Assembly (NCBI RefSeq): GCF_031954525.1
Contig: NZ_CP134867.1
Span: forward strand, 2,976,001 to 3,040,000
Reading direction: 5' to 3'
From: Dyella sp. BiH032
GTDB lineage: Bacteria; Pseudomonadota; Gammaproteobacteria; Xanthomonadales; Rhodanobacteraceae
DNA: 64,000 nt
Below the pieces are notes generated by a model. That model worked only from the letters and a program-made list of their open reading frames with translations. It was not told where the DNA came from and searched no databases. Positions 25,269-34,331 of this stretch are shown piece after piece; the stretch's first letter is position 1, and each line of letters opens with the position of its first letter. The translations under genes were made by a program, and so were the position numbers.

Positions 25269-28200
25269 GGCTGCACCTCGGCGATTTCCTGTTCGATCAG
25301 CACGGGGCGGTCGTCGCCGGTCCGGTGCCAGTCGTCGTCGATACGTCGTTGCAAGGTCCGCAATCGCTGTCTTGCCTGATCGAGGTTCTCGCCACGCGCC
25401 GGGTGATAAGCCAGGCGCAGCACGGTGGGCTGGCCCTTGATGCGCTCGTAGAGCTTCGGCAGCTGCGCGGCCCAGGTGTCCAGCAACCGGTCGCCGCCGT
25501 GCTCGAAGGCGGCCGCGCTCACGTCCACGCGCACCACGCGGTGCAGCGCCACGCCGAAGTTGAGCTTGGACATCTTGCCGGCGGTCATGCGCACGTCGCC
25601 GGGGTTCTCGGTCGTCATGCGGTAGCCGGTCGGCAGGCTGCGCTCGTCCAGCTTCATCACGAAGTTGGCGCCGCGGTCGTACTGCGGGATATCCGCGCAC
25701 GGCACGTGGTAACGGCCTTCCGCATCGGTGGTGACCAGCAGGCCGCGCGGCGTGGCCAGGCGCACCGCGGGCACGCCGGGCTCGCCCTGGTCCTGGTAGC
25801 CGTTGCCGTTCTTGTCGTCGAACACCTTGCCGATCAGGTCGGCGCAGTCGAAGGTCGGATCCGGCACCAGCCGCACCACGGCCGAGCCGATGTTGGACAC
25901 CACGCGGTTGGCGAGCGTGTTCGACGCCCAGGCCTGGTTGGTGTATTCGCCCTCGCCCACGCCCGAGCCGATCACCAGCACCAGGGTCAGCGTGCGCGTC
26001 TGGTTCGGGCCGATGCTCAGGTCCGGCCAGCTCAGCGTGCGGCCGTTGCTCAGCGGCTCGCGCGGCATGCCGTCGATGCGGGCGCTCTGCGCGCGGTACT
26101 TGAAGCCCGCCGGCACCAGGTCCACCGCCGCGATGTTGGTCAGGGTGACCGCCAGCGTGTTGGTGATCGCGATGGTGTACGGCACCAGGTCGCCCTTGCT
26201 CACGTTGATCTTGGGCGTGGTCTTGGTGACGCGCAGCGCACCCTGCAGCACCGGGTCCACCGGAATGTGGTTGCCGGCGAAGCCCACCGAGTTGGCGGTA
26301 ACGGCGAAGGCCAGGTAGTACGGCGGCAGGTCGCCCGACGCCGGCGGTGCGTTGAGCGGCGACACGCGGTAGGTGGTCGACCCGCCCGGCACGCTCAGCT
26401 GCTTGCCTGCCGGCGGATGGATGCCCGACGGCGGCGTGACGTAGCCGGCCGGCGCTTCCACACGCAGCGTGTACGTACCTGCCGGCGCGCCCGGCAGGAG
26501 CAGGAACTGATAGAGCCCGTCCGTGCCGGTGGTCTGCGTGACGTTGCCCTGCCCGCCGGCGAGGTACTGCGGGTTCACTGGCTGGCCGGAAGGATCGAGC
26601 AGCGTGACGCGCGCACCGGCCAGCGGCTGGCGCGATACCGCGTCGTACACGATGCCACCCGGGTCGAGCGGCAGGTCCTGCTGCGTGACGGCCACGCCGG
26701 AGCCCACGGTGACGCCCTGGATCGACGGCATCGCAGCGGACTTGTTCACCGTGCCGTTCCACTGCTTGTCCGGGTCCTGCGAGACCGGATAGCCGTAGTA
26801 CACGCCGCCCGGGCTGCGGAAGCGCAGCTCGTAACCGCTGCCGGCCGGCACGCCGGTGAGCACGTAGTTGCCCTGCGCGTCGGTGGCGACCGCCGGCACC
26901 GAGGCCACTCGGCTGCCGTTCTGGTACAGCTCCACGTACCAGCCGGTGAGGCTCGCTTCGCCGGTGTCCTTCGCGGTGGGATTGCCGGTGGCGTTGTTGA
27001 GCCACACGCTGCCGGCGATGCTGCCGTCGGCGCCGGTCAGTTCCGGGAAGTTGTAGTCGGTGGCGTTGGTGCCGGCGCCGAGCGTGATCGCGCCGATGCT
27101 GTTGTTGCCCTTCGCGCCGCCCGCGCTGCCGACCTGCGTGCCGCCGTCCTTGTACAGCGGGGGCTGTGCCTCGGTGACGGTGTAGGTGCCCGCGACCAGG
27201 CCGGCGAACTGATAGGCGCCGGTGGCATCGGTGGTGACCGTGCGCGTGATCGGGCCGCTCAGCGTCACCGTGACGCCGCCCAGGCCCGGCTCGCCGGCGT
27301 CGCGCACGCCGTTGCCGTTCTTGTCGAAGTACACCGCGCCACTGAGCACGCTGCCATGGTCGATGAAGTCGTAGCCCGTGGCCGCGGTGCCCTGCGCGAG
27401 CGCGATCGCACTGATCACGTTCGGCGTGGTGCTGCCGCCCGCGGTACCGGCGCGCGAGCCGACGTCGCCCAGGCCCGTCGGCTGCGTCTCGGTCACGCTG
27501 TAGCTGCCCGGACGCAGGTGCTCGAACTTGTAGCTGCCGTCGGCGGCGGTGGTGGCGGTGAGGTTCACCGCCTGGCCGAGGTCGTCCGTGCCGGTGAGCG
27601 TCACGGTAACGTTGCCCAGGCCTTCGCCGGTGTCACGCACCTGGTTGCCGTTGACGTCGTCGTACACCGAACCGGCCAGCGAGCTGGGCGTCAGTTCCGG
27701 GAAATCGAACTGGGTGAACGGCTGCGCCGGATCGAACGGCACGTTGCCGTCCACGTTGCGCGTCGAGGTGGTGCACGCCGCGCACGGGGCGCCATTGATC
27801 TTGCCCGGCACGCTCTTGCCATCGATGTAGCCGTCCGGCTGCGTCTCGGTGATGGTGTAGCCCGCGGCGCCGGCCTTGGTGAGGCCCGCGAACACGTAGT
27901 TGCCGTCCGCGCCCGTCACCACCGTGCGGTCCACGGCCTTGCCGTCCACGTCGGTGCCGGTCAGGCGCACGCTGACGCCCGCGATCGGCGCTTCGCCGGC
28001 GTCGCGCACGCCGTTGTTGTTTGCGTCCACGTAGACCGAGCCGCTGATGCCGCCGGTCAATTCGCCGAAGTCATACGCCGTGCCGCGCGCGCCCGGCGCC
28101 ACCGGAATGCCGGAGATGACGCTGGCGCCCGCCGCACCGGCGGTGCCGCCGAGGCTGCCGACGTGTTCCGGACCGTCCGCATACGCACCCGGTTGCGTCT

Positions 28201-31200
28201 CGGTGAGCGTGTAGCCGGCACCGTTGGAAGGCAGCAGGCCGTCGAAGACGTAATCGCCGTTGGCATCGGTGCTCACCGTGCGGTTGACCGAGTGGCCGTC
28301 CACGTCGGTGCCGGTGAGCGTGACGGTGACGCCCGCGATGCCGGTCTCGCCCGCGTCGCGCACGCCGTTGTTGTTGCCGTCGATGAAGGTGGCGCCGGAC
28401 AGGCGCCCGGCCAGCTCGCCGAAGTTGTAGTTGGCGCCGACCTGCGACACGCCCAGCACGATGCCGTCGAACACGTCGTTGGCCGCATGCGTGCCGCCGA
28501 GCGTGCCGACCTGCTCCTGGCCGTCGGCGTATGTCGGCGGCTGCGTCTCGGCGATGCGATAGGTGCCGCCCGGCAGGCTGGAAGCCAGGTACGCGCCGGA
28601 GGCGTCGGTGGTCACGTTCACCGTGGCATTGGTCGCCGTGTTGGTGATCGCGATCGACACACCCGCGATGCCGGTCTCGCCCGCGTCGCGCACGCCGTTG
28701 CCGTTGGCGTCCACGTAGACGAAGCCGCCCAGGCCCTGGCCCACTTCGCCGAAGTTGTAGTCGATGCCGGACTGGCCCGCGCCGATCGTGATGCTGCCGA
28801 TGACGTCGTTGCCCGCCAGCGCACCGTTCGGCGTGCCGCCCACGGTACCCACGGCGTCGCCGCCGTCCTGCCACTGCGCCGGTTGCGTTTCGGCGATCTG
28901 ATAGCTGCCGGGGCGCAGATTCGGGAAGCTGTAGCTGCCGTCATTGGCCGTGGTGACGGTGGTGTTCACCGCATGGCCGAGGTCGTCGGTGCCGGTGAGC
29001 GTCACCGTGACGCCGCCGATGCCTGCCGTCTCGCCCGCATCGCGCACGCCGTTCTTGTTGGCATCGATGTAGACGAAGCCCGCCAGCGACGTGGACGCCA
29101 GTTCGCCGAAGTCGAAGTTGGCGCCCTGCTGGCCGGCGCCCAGCGTGATGCCGGCGATGGTGTTGCCATCCGCCGACGGCGTGCCGCCAGCGGTCACGCC
29201 GGTGCCTGTGCGCGCCTTGCCCGGCAGGTAGCCCGCCGGCTGCGTCTCGGTCACGGTGTAGTTGCCGGGACGCAGGCCCTTGAAGGCGTAGTTGCCCGAG
29301 GCGTCCGTGGTGGTGGTGAGGCTTACCGCCTGGCCGAGGTCGTCGGTGCCGGTGAGCGTCAGCGTGACCGGCGGATTGCCGATGCCCGCTTCGCCCGCAT
29401 CGGCGACGCCGTTGTTGTTGAGATCGCTGTAGACCTTGCCAGTGATCTGCGCATCCGGCAGTTCGCCGAAGTTGTAGCCGGTGGCCGCGGTGTTGCTCGG
29501 CAGCGCGATGCCGCTGATCGCGTCGCCGGGGTTGGCGGCAGTGCCGCCGGCGCTGCCGGCGGTATCGGTGCCGTCGCGATAGCCGGACGGCTGCGTCTCG
29601 GTCACCGTGTAGTTGCCCGTGGGCAGGAATGGCACCACGTAGCTGCCGTCCGCACCGCTGGTGACGGTGCGATTGACCGCCGAGCCATCCACCGCGGTGC
29701 CGGTCACTTTCAAGGTGACGCCCGCAATGCCTGCCTCGCCCGCATCGCGCACGCCGTTGCCGTTGAGGTCGGCGAACACCGATCCGGCCACCGACGAGCT
29801 GGTGACGCTGACGTTGCCGCTGTTGCTGTTGTTGCCCGGCGTCGGGTCCTGCGAACTGGTGGTGATCGAGGCGTTGTTGGTGTACGTCGCCGGGTTGGCC
29901 GAGGGCTGCCCGGTCACGCGCACCGGCACGGTGATGGCGGTGTTCGCATTCACTGCGACGTCGTCTCCGAGCGTGCAGCTGAAATTCGTGCCGCCCGCGA
30001 CGCCCGTGCAGGGCGCGCCGGGCATCGAGGGGAAGCCGCCGTTGGCCGCCACCGTAGGCGTGCCGGCCAGCACCATGCCGCTGGGCAGGCTATCGGTGAC
30101 CTGCACGCCGTCCGCCACGCCCGGGCCGTTGTTGGCGACCACGATCGTGTAGTTGAACGGCTCGCGATAGCCGATGCTCGACGGGTTGGCGGTCTTGCTC
30201 ACCACCTGCACGTCGGCCTTGGTGCGCACCGTCGTGCTTTCGCTGGGGTTGTTGTTGCCCGGCCGCGTGTCGAGGCCGGCGGCGACCTCGTCCGAGCTGG
30301 TCGACAGCTTGAGCGTGGTGGTGCCCTTGGCCTCGCCGCGCATGGTCACCTGCACGGACTTGCTGGTGGCCGCGGCGACCGTACCGAACTGGCAGGTGAT
30401 CGTGCCGCCGATCGTGCCGACCGCGGGCGTGCTGCAAGTGGCGCCGGCCGGCGCGCTCAGCGACTGGAAGCTCAGCAGCGCCGTCGGCAGCGTCGCCGTG
30501 AAGTTGGCGTTCTCGGCGTACGACGGGCCGCTGTTGGTCAGCGTCAGCGTGTACGTCATGGTGTCGCCCACGGCGACGGGGTCCGGGCTGTCGACAATGT
30601 TGCCGAGGATGTCCAGCGCCGCGTTGTTTACCGGCGCGTTGAAGCTGCCGCTGTTGTTGGCGCCGCTCAATTCGGTGGTGCTGGTGGATGCCGTAGCGGT
30701 GTTGACCAGCGTGGTGCCCTGGGTGGCGTCGTTCGGACGCACCACTACGGTCACGGTCTGCTGCGCGTTCTGATTGATCGCTCCCCAGTTGCACACCAGG
30801 GTCTGGTTGCCGCTACCGGTGGTGGAACCGGCCGCCAGCGTGGCCGGGCAGCTGCCGCCGCCGGAGGCCGTGGCCGACACGAAGGTCACGCCGGGCGGCA
30901 GCAGGTCGGAGACGGAGACGTTCTGCGCCTGGCTGTAGTTGCCGTTGCGGACGGTGAGCGTGTAGGTCAGGTTCTGGCCCGCGGTGGCCGGCGAGGGCGA
31001 ACCGCTGATGACGACGCTCACGTCCGCGCGCGCGTCGATGGTGGTGGTGACGCTGTCGTTGTTGTCGTTGTAGTTGGGATCGGCCGTGGTGGGCGACAGC
31101 GCATAGGCGCTGTTGGTGCGCGCGCCGCCGTCGCCACCGGGGCGGATCTTCACCGTGATGACCGGACAGTTGCTGCCGGCCGTGCACACCGGCACATCGC

Positions 31201-33187
31201 CGAGTGCGCACTGCAGCTTCACGCCGGTGCCCGAGGTCGCCGACGGCGCCGGACAGTTCGCGCCGGCCGGGCCGTTGGCGATGGTGGCGGCGATGAAGCC
31301 GGCACCGGTCGGGCCTACGCTGCTGTTGATCAGCGTATCGAGCTGGTCGACCACGCTCACGGCCACGGCGGTCTGCGGACCGCTGTTGACCACTTCCAGC
31401 GTGTAGTCCAGTTCGTCGCCCGCGGCCGTGGTGGCCTGCAGCGCGGTCTTGACCAGCTTGAGGTCGGCCGAGTCCGGACCAGCCTGCACATCCACGCCGA
31501 CGCCCACGCAGTTGTTGCTGGCGTCGTTGTCGTTCCACGGCGTACCCGCGGCGGAGGCCACGGCGGACACGCACATGCTGTTGTTGAGATTGCCGGTGGT
31601 GTTCGCCGTCACCGTGTACAGCACGGACTGGCTGGTGCCGCCCACCGCCAGCGGCGCGCCGGCGGTGTAGTCGCGCGTGCAGGTGACGGTCTGGTTGCCC
31701 GCCGTCGGCGTGAACGGCGCGGCCGGCGTGCAGCTCCAGCCGTTGGTCTGCTTGTAGGCGGTGAGCGTGACGCCGACCGGCAGCGTGTCGATCATGCGCG
31801 CGGTGCCGGTGAGCGGCGCCGTGCCGTTGTTGTGCATGGAGATGCTCCAGTCGAAGCTGGAGCCGACGGTGGCCAGGGCCGGGTTCGGGCCGCTCTTGTT
31901 CGCGGACAGGTCGGAGGTGGGATCGACCACGCCCACGGTGGCCGAGCCGGCATTGTTGCTGGACTGTGGATCGGTGAGCGTGCTGCTCGCCGTGGCCGTG
32001 TTGGTGATGGCCGTGCCGGCGGTGATTGCCTTCACCGGCACCGTGATCGCCGGCATGGCGATGTTGTAGCCGGCTCCGCTGCCGCCGAGCGGGCGTGCGC
32101 AGGTGATGGTCTGCCCCGCGGGCGCACCGCAGCTCCAGCCCGTGCCGGAAGGCGTGCCGGTGATCTGGAAATTGGCCGGCACCGTGTCGGTGACGCTGAC
32201 GTTGGTCGGGTTGTCGCCCGTGTAGCGCGGCGTGAGGATGAAGCTGAACGCCGTGCCGGTCAGGATCGGCGAGCCGGTGCTGGCCGTCTTGGTCAGGCTC
32301 ACGTCGCTGCCGGCGAGCACCGAGATGTGCGTGGTGACGCTGTTGTTGCCGCTGTCCGGGTCCTGCGGCGCGCTGAGCGAAGAAACGGCGACGCTGCCGT
32401 TGAGCGCCAGGTCGGAGCCGCCGGCCGCGGCGACCGTGCCGTTGATCGGGCCGATCACGCGATTGCCGCCGCTGGCGATGGTGCCGCCGAGGTCGCAGGT
32501 CAGTACCTGCGAAGCCACCGAACAGCCGGACGGCAAGCCGCTGCTCGCGTTGAAGCCGGGCGGCAGGTTCGCGGTGATGCGTACGCTGCTGGCCGTATCC
32601 GGGCCGTTATTGGCGACGGTGAAGGTGTAGCCCAGGGCGCCGCCGGACGTCACCGAGCCGCTGGGGCTCTGCGCCACCGCCAGCGCCAGGTCAGCGCCCT
32701 GGTTGATGGTGGTGTCCTGGGTGATGCCGGTGTTGTTGGCCGGCGCGGTGTCCGCCTCGTTCGAGGTGGCGGAGGCCGTATTGGTGATGATGCCCGCGGC
32801 GGGCGCGCGCACCTGGATGCTCACCGTGATGCTGCCGGCGGAAGCCAGCGAGCCGAGGTCGCAATTGAGCACCCCGCCGGCCGGCGTACCGCAGGTCACG
32901 CCCGCAGGCGCGCTCGCACCGATGTAGACGGTGCCGGCAGGCAGCGTGTCGGCCAGCTTGACGCCGGTGGCACCGGTGCTGCCGTTGTTGTCCACGCGCA
33001 CCGTGTAGGTGACGATGCCGCCGGCCGGCGTCGGATCGGAGCCGGTGTCGGCATTGTTGACGACCAGGTCGACCGCGGCCATGACCGGCGCGGCGGCGAA
33101 CAAGGTCAGGCACGCGAACAACAGGCGGCCAAGGAAGCGGCCGCTGCGTCCACGCAGCGGAGTGAGCTGCGTGCGATCGGATTCCAT
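25265..33187 (-). CDS. Giant secreted repeat protein: DUF11 array, SdrD-B-like array, OmpA-like C-terminus
   Basis: 2640 aa. A signal peptide ends at APVMAAVD. Residues about 25-1010 contain eight DUF11 (conserved repeat) modules, each opening like ADLxLxK and containing Y-T-x-x-V-x-N-x-G. Next come about eight SdrD-B/Cna-B-like modules of about 90 residues, each starting G-x-V-Y-x-D-x-N-x-N-G-V-R-D-A-G-E and ending YTVTETQP-x-G. A divergent module, a carboxypeptidase-regulatory-like domain and a last DUF11 and SdrD-B pair (GKVFDDKNGNGYQDQGEPG) follow. The end (VDVSAAAFEHGGDRLLDTWA to RTLQRRIDDDW) resembles an OmpA-like peptidoglycan-binding module. The D-x-N-x-N/D-G loops suggest Ca2+ binding. 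There is no LPXTG sorting signal. It is probably a surface adhesin or scaffold, coupled to the barrel gene downstream. Confidence 0.85.
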   Translation of the reverse strand: MESDRTQLTPLRGRSGRFLGRLLFACLTLFAAAPVMAAVDLVVNNADTGSDPTPAGGIVTYTVRVDNNGSTGATGVKLADTLPAGTVYIGASAPAGVTCGTPAGGVLNCDLGSLASAGSITVSIQVRAPAAGIITNTASATSNEADTAPANNTGITQDTTINQGADLALAVAQSPSGSVTSGGALGYTFTVANNGPDTASSVRITANLPPGFNASSGLPSGCSVASQVLTCDLGGTIASGGNRVIGPINGTVAAAGGSDLALNGSVAVSSLSAPQDPDSGNNSVTTHISVLAGSDVSLTKTASTGSPILTGTAFSFILTPRYTGDNPTNVSVTDTVPANFQITGTPSGTGWSCGAPAGQTITCARPLGGSGAGYNIAMPAITVPVKAITAGTAITNTATASSTLTDPQSSNNAGSATVGVVDPTSDLSANKSGPNPALATVGSSFDWSISMHNNGTAPLTGTARMIDTLPVGVTLTAYKQTNGWSCTPAAPFTPTAGNQTVTCTRDYTAGAPLAVGGTSQSVLYTVTANTTGNLNNSMCVSAVASAAGTPWNDNDASNNCVGVGVDVQAGPDSADLKLVKTALQATTAAGDELDYTLEVVNSGPQTAVAVSVVDQLDTLINSSVGPTGAGFIAATIANGPAGANCPAPSATSGTGVKLQCALGDVPVCTAGSNCPVITVKIRPGGDGGARTNSAYALSPTTADPNYNDNNDSVTTTIDARADVSVVISGSPSPATAGQNLTYTLTVRNGNYSQAQNVSVSDLLPPGVTFVSATASGGGSCPATLAAGSTTGSGNQTLVCNWGAINQNAQQTVTVVVRPNDATQGTTLVNTATASTSTTELSGANNSGSFNAPVNNAALDILGNIVDSPDPVAVGDTMTYTLTLTNSGPSYAENANFTATLPTALLSFQSLSAPAGATCSTPAVGTIGGTITCQFGTVAAATSKSVQVTMRGEAKGTTTLKLSTSSDEVAAGLDTRPGNNNPSESTTVRTKADVQVVSKTANPSSIGYREPFNYTIVVANNGPGVADGVQVTDSLPSGMVLAGTPTVAANGGFPSMPGAPCTGVAGGTNFSCTLGDDVAVNANTAITVPVRVTGQPSANPATYTNNASITTSSQDPTPGNNSNSGNVSVTSSSVAGSVFADLNGNGVRDAGEAGIAGVTLKVTGTAVDGSAVNRTVTSGADGSYVVPFLPTGNYTVTETQPSGYRDGTDTAGSAGGTAANPGDAISGIALPSNTAATGYNFGELPDAQITGKVYSDLNNNGVADAGEAGIGNPPVTLTLTGTDDLGQAVSLTTTTDASGNYAFKGLRPGNYTVTETQPAGYLPGKARTGTGVTAGGTPSADGNTIAGITLGAGQQGANFDFGELASTSLAGFVYIDANKNGVRDAGETAGIGGVTVTLTGTDDLGHAVNTTVTTANDGSYSFPNLRPGSYQIAETQPAQWQDGGDAVGTVGGTPNGALAGNDVIGSITIGAGQSGIDYNFGEVGQGLGGFVYVDANGNGVRDAGETGIAGVSIAITNTATNATVNVTTDASGAYLASSLPGGTYRIAETQPPTYADGQEQVGTLGGTHAANDVFDGIVLGVSQVGANYNFGELAGRLSGATFIDGNNNGVRDAGETGIAGVTVTLTGTDVDGHSVNRTVSTDANGDYVFDGLLPSNGAGYTLTETQPGAYADGPEHVGSLGGTAGAAGASVISGIPVAPGARGTAYDFGELTGGISGSVYVDANNNGVRDAGEAPIAGVSVRLTGTDVDGKAVDRTVVTGADGNYVFAGLTKAGAAGYTITETQPDGYIDGKSVPGKINGAPCAACTTSTRNVDGNVPFDPAQPFTQFDFPELTPSSLAGSVYDDVNGNQVRDTGEGLGNVTVTLTGTDDLGQAVNLTATTAADGSYKFEHLRPGSYSVTETQPTGLGDVGSRAGTAGGSTTPNVISAIALAQGTAATGYDFIDHGSVLSGAVYFDKNGNGVRDAGEPGLGGVTVTLSGPITRTVTTDATGAYQFAGLVAGTYTVTEAQPPLYKDGGTQVGSAGGAKGNNSIGAITLGAGTNATDYNFPELTGADGSIAGSVWLNNATGNPTAKDTGEASLTGWYVELYQNGSRVASVPAVATDAQGNYVLTGVPAGSGYELRFRSPGGVYYGYPVSQDPDKQWNGTVNKSAAMPSIQGVTVGSGVAVTQQDLPLDPGGIVYDAVSRQPLAGARVTLLDPSGQPVNPQYLAGGQGNVTQTTGTDGLYQFLLLPGAPAGTYTLRVEAPAGYVTPPSGIHPPAGKQLSVPGGSTTYRVSPLNAPPASGDLPPYYLAFAVTANSVGFAGNHIPVDPVLQGALRVTKTTPKINVSKGDLVPYTIAITNTLAVTLTNIAAVDLVPAGFKYRAQSARIDGMPREPLSNGRTLSWPDLSIGPNQTRTLTLVLVIGSGVGEGEYTNQAWASNTLANRVVSNIGSAVVRLVPDPTFDCADLIGKVFDDKNGNGYQDQGEPGVPAVRLATPRGLLVTTDAEGRYHVPCADIPQYDRGANFVMKLDERSLPTGYRMTTENPGDVRMTAGKMSKLNFGVALHRVVRVDVSAAAFEHGGDRLLDTWAAQLPKLYERIKGQPTVLRLAYHPARGENLDQARQRLRTLQRRIDDDWHRTGDDRPVLIEQEIAEVQP
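27040..29790 (-). repeat. Tandem DNA repeat encoding SdrD-B-like modules
   Basis: Roughly 270-bp units occur eight times inside the giant gene. Each contains a near-identical segment coding for NGVRDAGE-T/A-GIAGV-T-VTLTGTD and a second one coding for YTVTETQP-x-Y-x-D-G. Short exact matches between units are frequent on the plus strand (for example the stretch gtcgcgcacgccgttg, around 28351, 28687, 29037 and 29743). Such arrays can expand or contract by recombination. Confidence 0.75.
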
Positions 33188-33668
33188 CCGACATCCCCTG
33201 AAGGTAGGCAGCAGTCCACCGCGGCGCGCCGACTGCGGCGTGCGCACCGTGGACTGGTCGTTTCAAGGAGAAAGCCCGGCCCCTCCCGCACGGCCGAGCG
33301 CGAATCTCCGATGGGCCTCATCCCAGGCCTCGGTGACGCGACGAGCAGACAGGAGGAAAACCGAAAACGCCGTACCCCACGGCGAATCGCTCCCGGCCCC
33401 TATTTCCGCGAGCGACAGCTCGAAAGAATCGAAGGATGTTGTGACTTGCGTCAATCTTTCGGAAAAAGAAATGACGGCCAACTTCTGGCCTATGCGAGGC
33501 CGTATGGATGCGCGGAGGCGTTTATCCCAGCCGGCAGCGTGAGCGTCGCGCCAATGAGCGCTAAGCGTCCCCTCAATCGACTGACAGAAATATTGGCCTG
33601 TCGCACGGAAAGAGAGGCCGCGGACGGGCGCTAGAATCTCCAGTCACGCAAACGTCCCGGGAGCCGCC
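33188..33668. other. Intergenic region upstream of the giant gene and of the LysE-type gene
   Basis: About 480 bases with no credible gene. It must carry divergent promoters. A TAGAAT hexamer at 33632-33637 is well placed for the LysE-type gene. On the minus strand a TTGACG near 33455 could be a -35 for the giant gene, but it has no good -10. The only reading frames here lack ribosome-binding sites. Confidence 0.45.
33632..33637 (+). promoter_or_regulatory. Candidate -10 element of the LysE-type gene
   Basis: TAGAAT within GCTAGAAT, 31 bases before the start codon. The identical GCTAGAAT occurs at 51591-51598 before the lipoprotein gene at 51638. Neither has a consensus -35 at 16-18 bp. Confidence 0.4.
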
Positions 33669-34310
33669 ATGTTCGATGCATCCACGCTGGGCACCTTCAT
33701 CGCCGTCGTGATCGGCCTGTTCCTCATTCCCGGACCGGCCGTGCTGCTGGTGGTCAGCCGCACCGTGCAGGGCGGCAGGAACGTCGGCGTGATGACCGGC
33801 CTGGGCATCGCGGCCGGCGACTTCCTGCACACGCTGTTCGCGGCGGTCGGGCTGTCCGCGGTGCTGATGACCTCCGCCCTCGCCTTCAGCGCCGTGAAGT
33901 ACGTGGGTGCGGCCTACCTCATCTATCTCGGCATCCGCGCCGTGATGGAAAAGCCCGCAATGGACCAGCCCGCGGCCGCCGCCCTGCCCGCCGCGACGCC
34001 CATCGCGCCGGGCAAGGCCTTCCTGCAGGCGATTCCCGCCGAGCTGCTGAACCCGAAGACGGCGTTGTTCTTCCTCGCCTTCATGCCGCAGTTCGTGCAT
34101 CCGGAACGCGGCTCCACCTTCGCGCAGTTCGCTGTGCTCGGCCTGATCTTCGTTGCGCTCAGCTCGCTCTATTCGACGCTGCTGGCGCTATCGATCCGGC
34201 CTCTGGGCCGGCTGATCGGACGCCTGGCCTGGCTGAAGCGCTGGCAGGGGAAGATCGTCGGGACCATCTTCATCGCCTTGGGTCTGAAGGTCGCCGCGCA
34301 ACAGCGCTGA
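33669..34310 (+). CDS. LysE/RhtB family amino-acid exporter
   Basis: 213 aa. Six hydrophobic helices fit the LysE fold. The N-terminal family signature is present as FIAVVIGLFLIPGPAVLLVVSRTVQGGRNVGVMTGLGIAAGD, with the conserved IPGP motif and the G-x-x-x-G-x-x-x-G-D segment after the first loop. A second conserved block is LNPKTALFFLAFMPQFV (about 118-134). Expected function is proton-driven efflux of an amino acid or derivative (homoserine, threonine, lysine or similar); the specificity cannot be read from sequence. It is a single-gene unit that converges with the efflux operon at 34325. Confidence 0.87.
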   Translation: MFDASTLGTFIAVVIGLFLIPGPAVLLVVSRTVQGGRNVGVMTGLGIAAGDFLHTLFAAVGLSAVLMTSALAFSAVKYVGAAYLIYLGIRAVMEKPAMDQPAAAALPAATPIAPGKAFLQAIPAELLNPKTALFFLAFMPQFVHPERGSTFAQFAVLGLIFVALSSLYSTLLALSIRPLGRLIGRLAWLKRWQGKIVGTIFIALGLKVAAQQR

Positions 34311-34331
34311 GCACGGCGCGCTTCTCAGCGC
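34304..34331. terminator. Hairpin overlapping both stop codons of a convergent pair
   Basis: A perfect 8-bp stem, GCGCTGAG (34304-34311) / CTCAGCGC (34324-34331), with a 12-base loop. The TGA of the LysE-type gene is in the left arm and the stop of the NodT gene on the other strand is in the right arm. No T-tract. Confidence 0.5.

Noticed and set aside
33440..33460. TTGACG as the promoter of the giant gene
   Set aside because: No acceptable -10 at 15-19 bp and it would leave a leader of about 250 bases; too weak to list as a feature.
25244..33634. 2796-codon open reading frame on the plus strand, antisense to the giant DUF11/SdrD-B gene
   Set aside because: It mirrors the GC-biased third positions of the real gene. 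Its translation is Arg/Ala/Val/His-rich without domains, signal peptide or plausible start. The minus-strand product has clear repeated domains.
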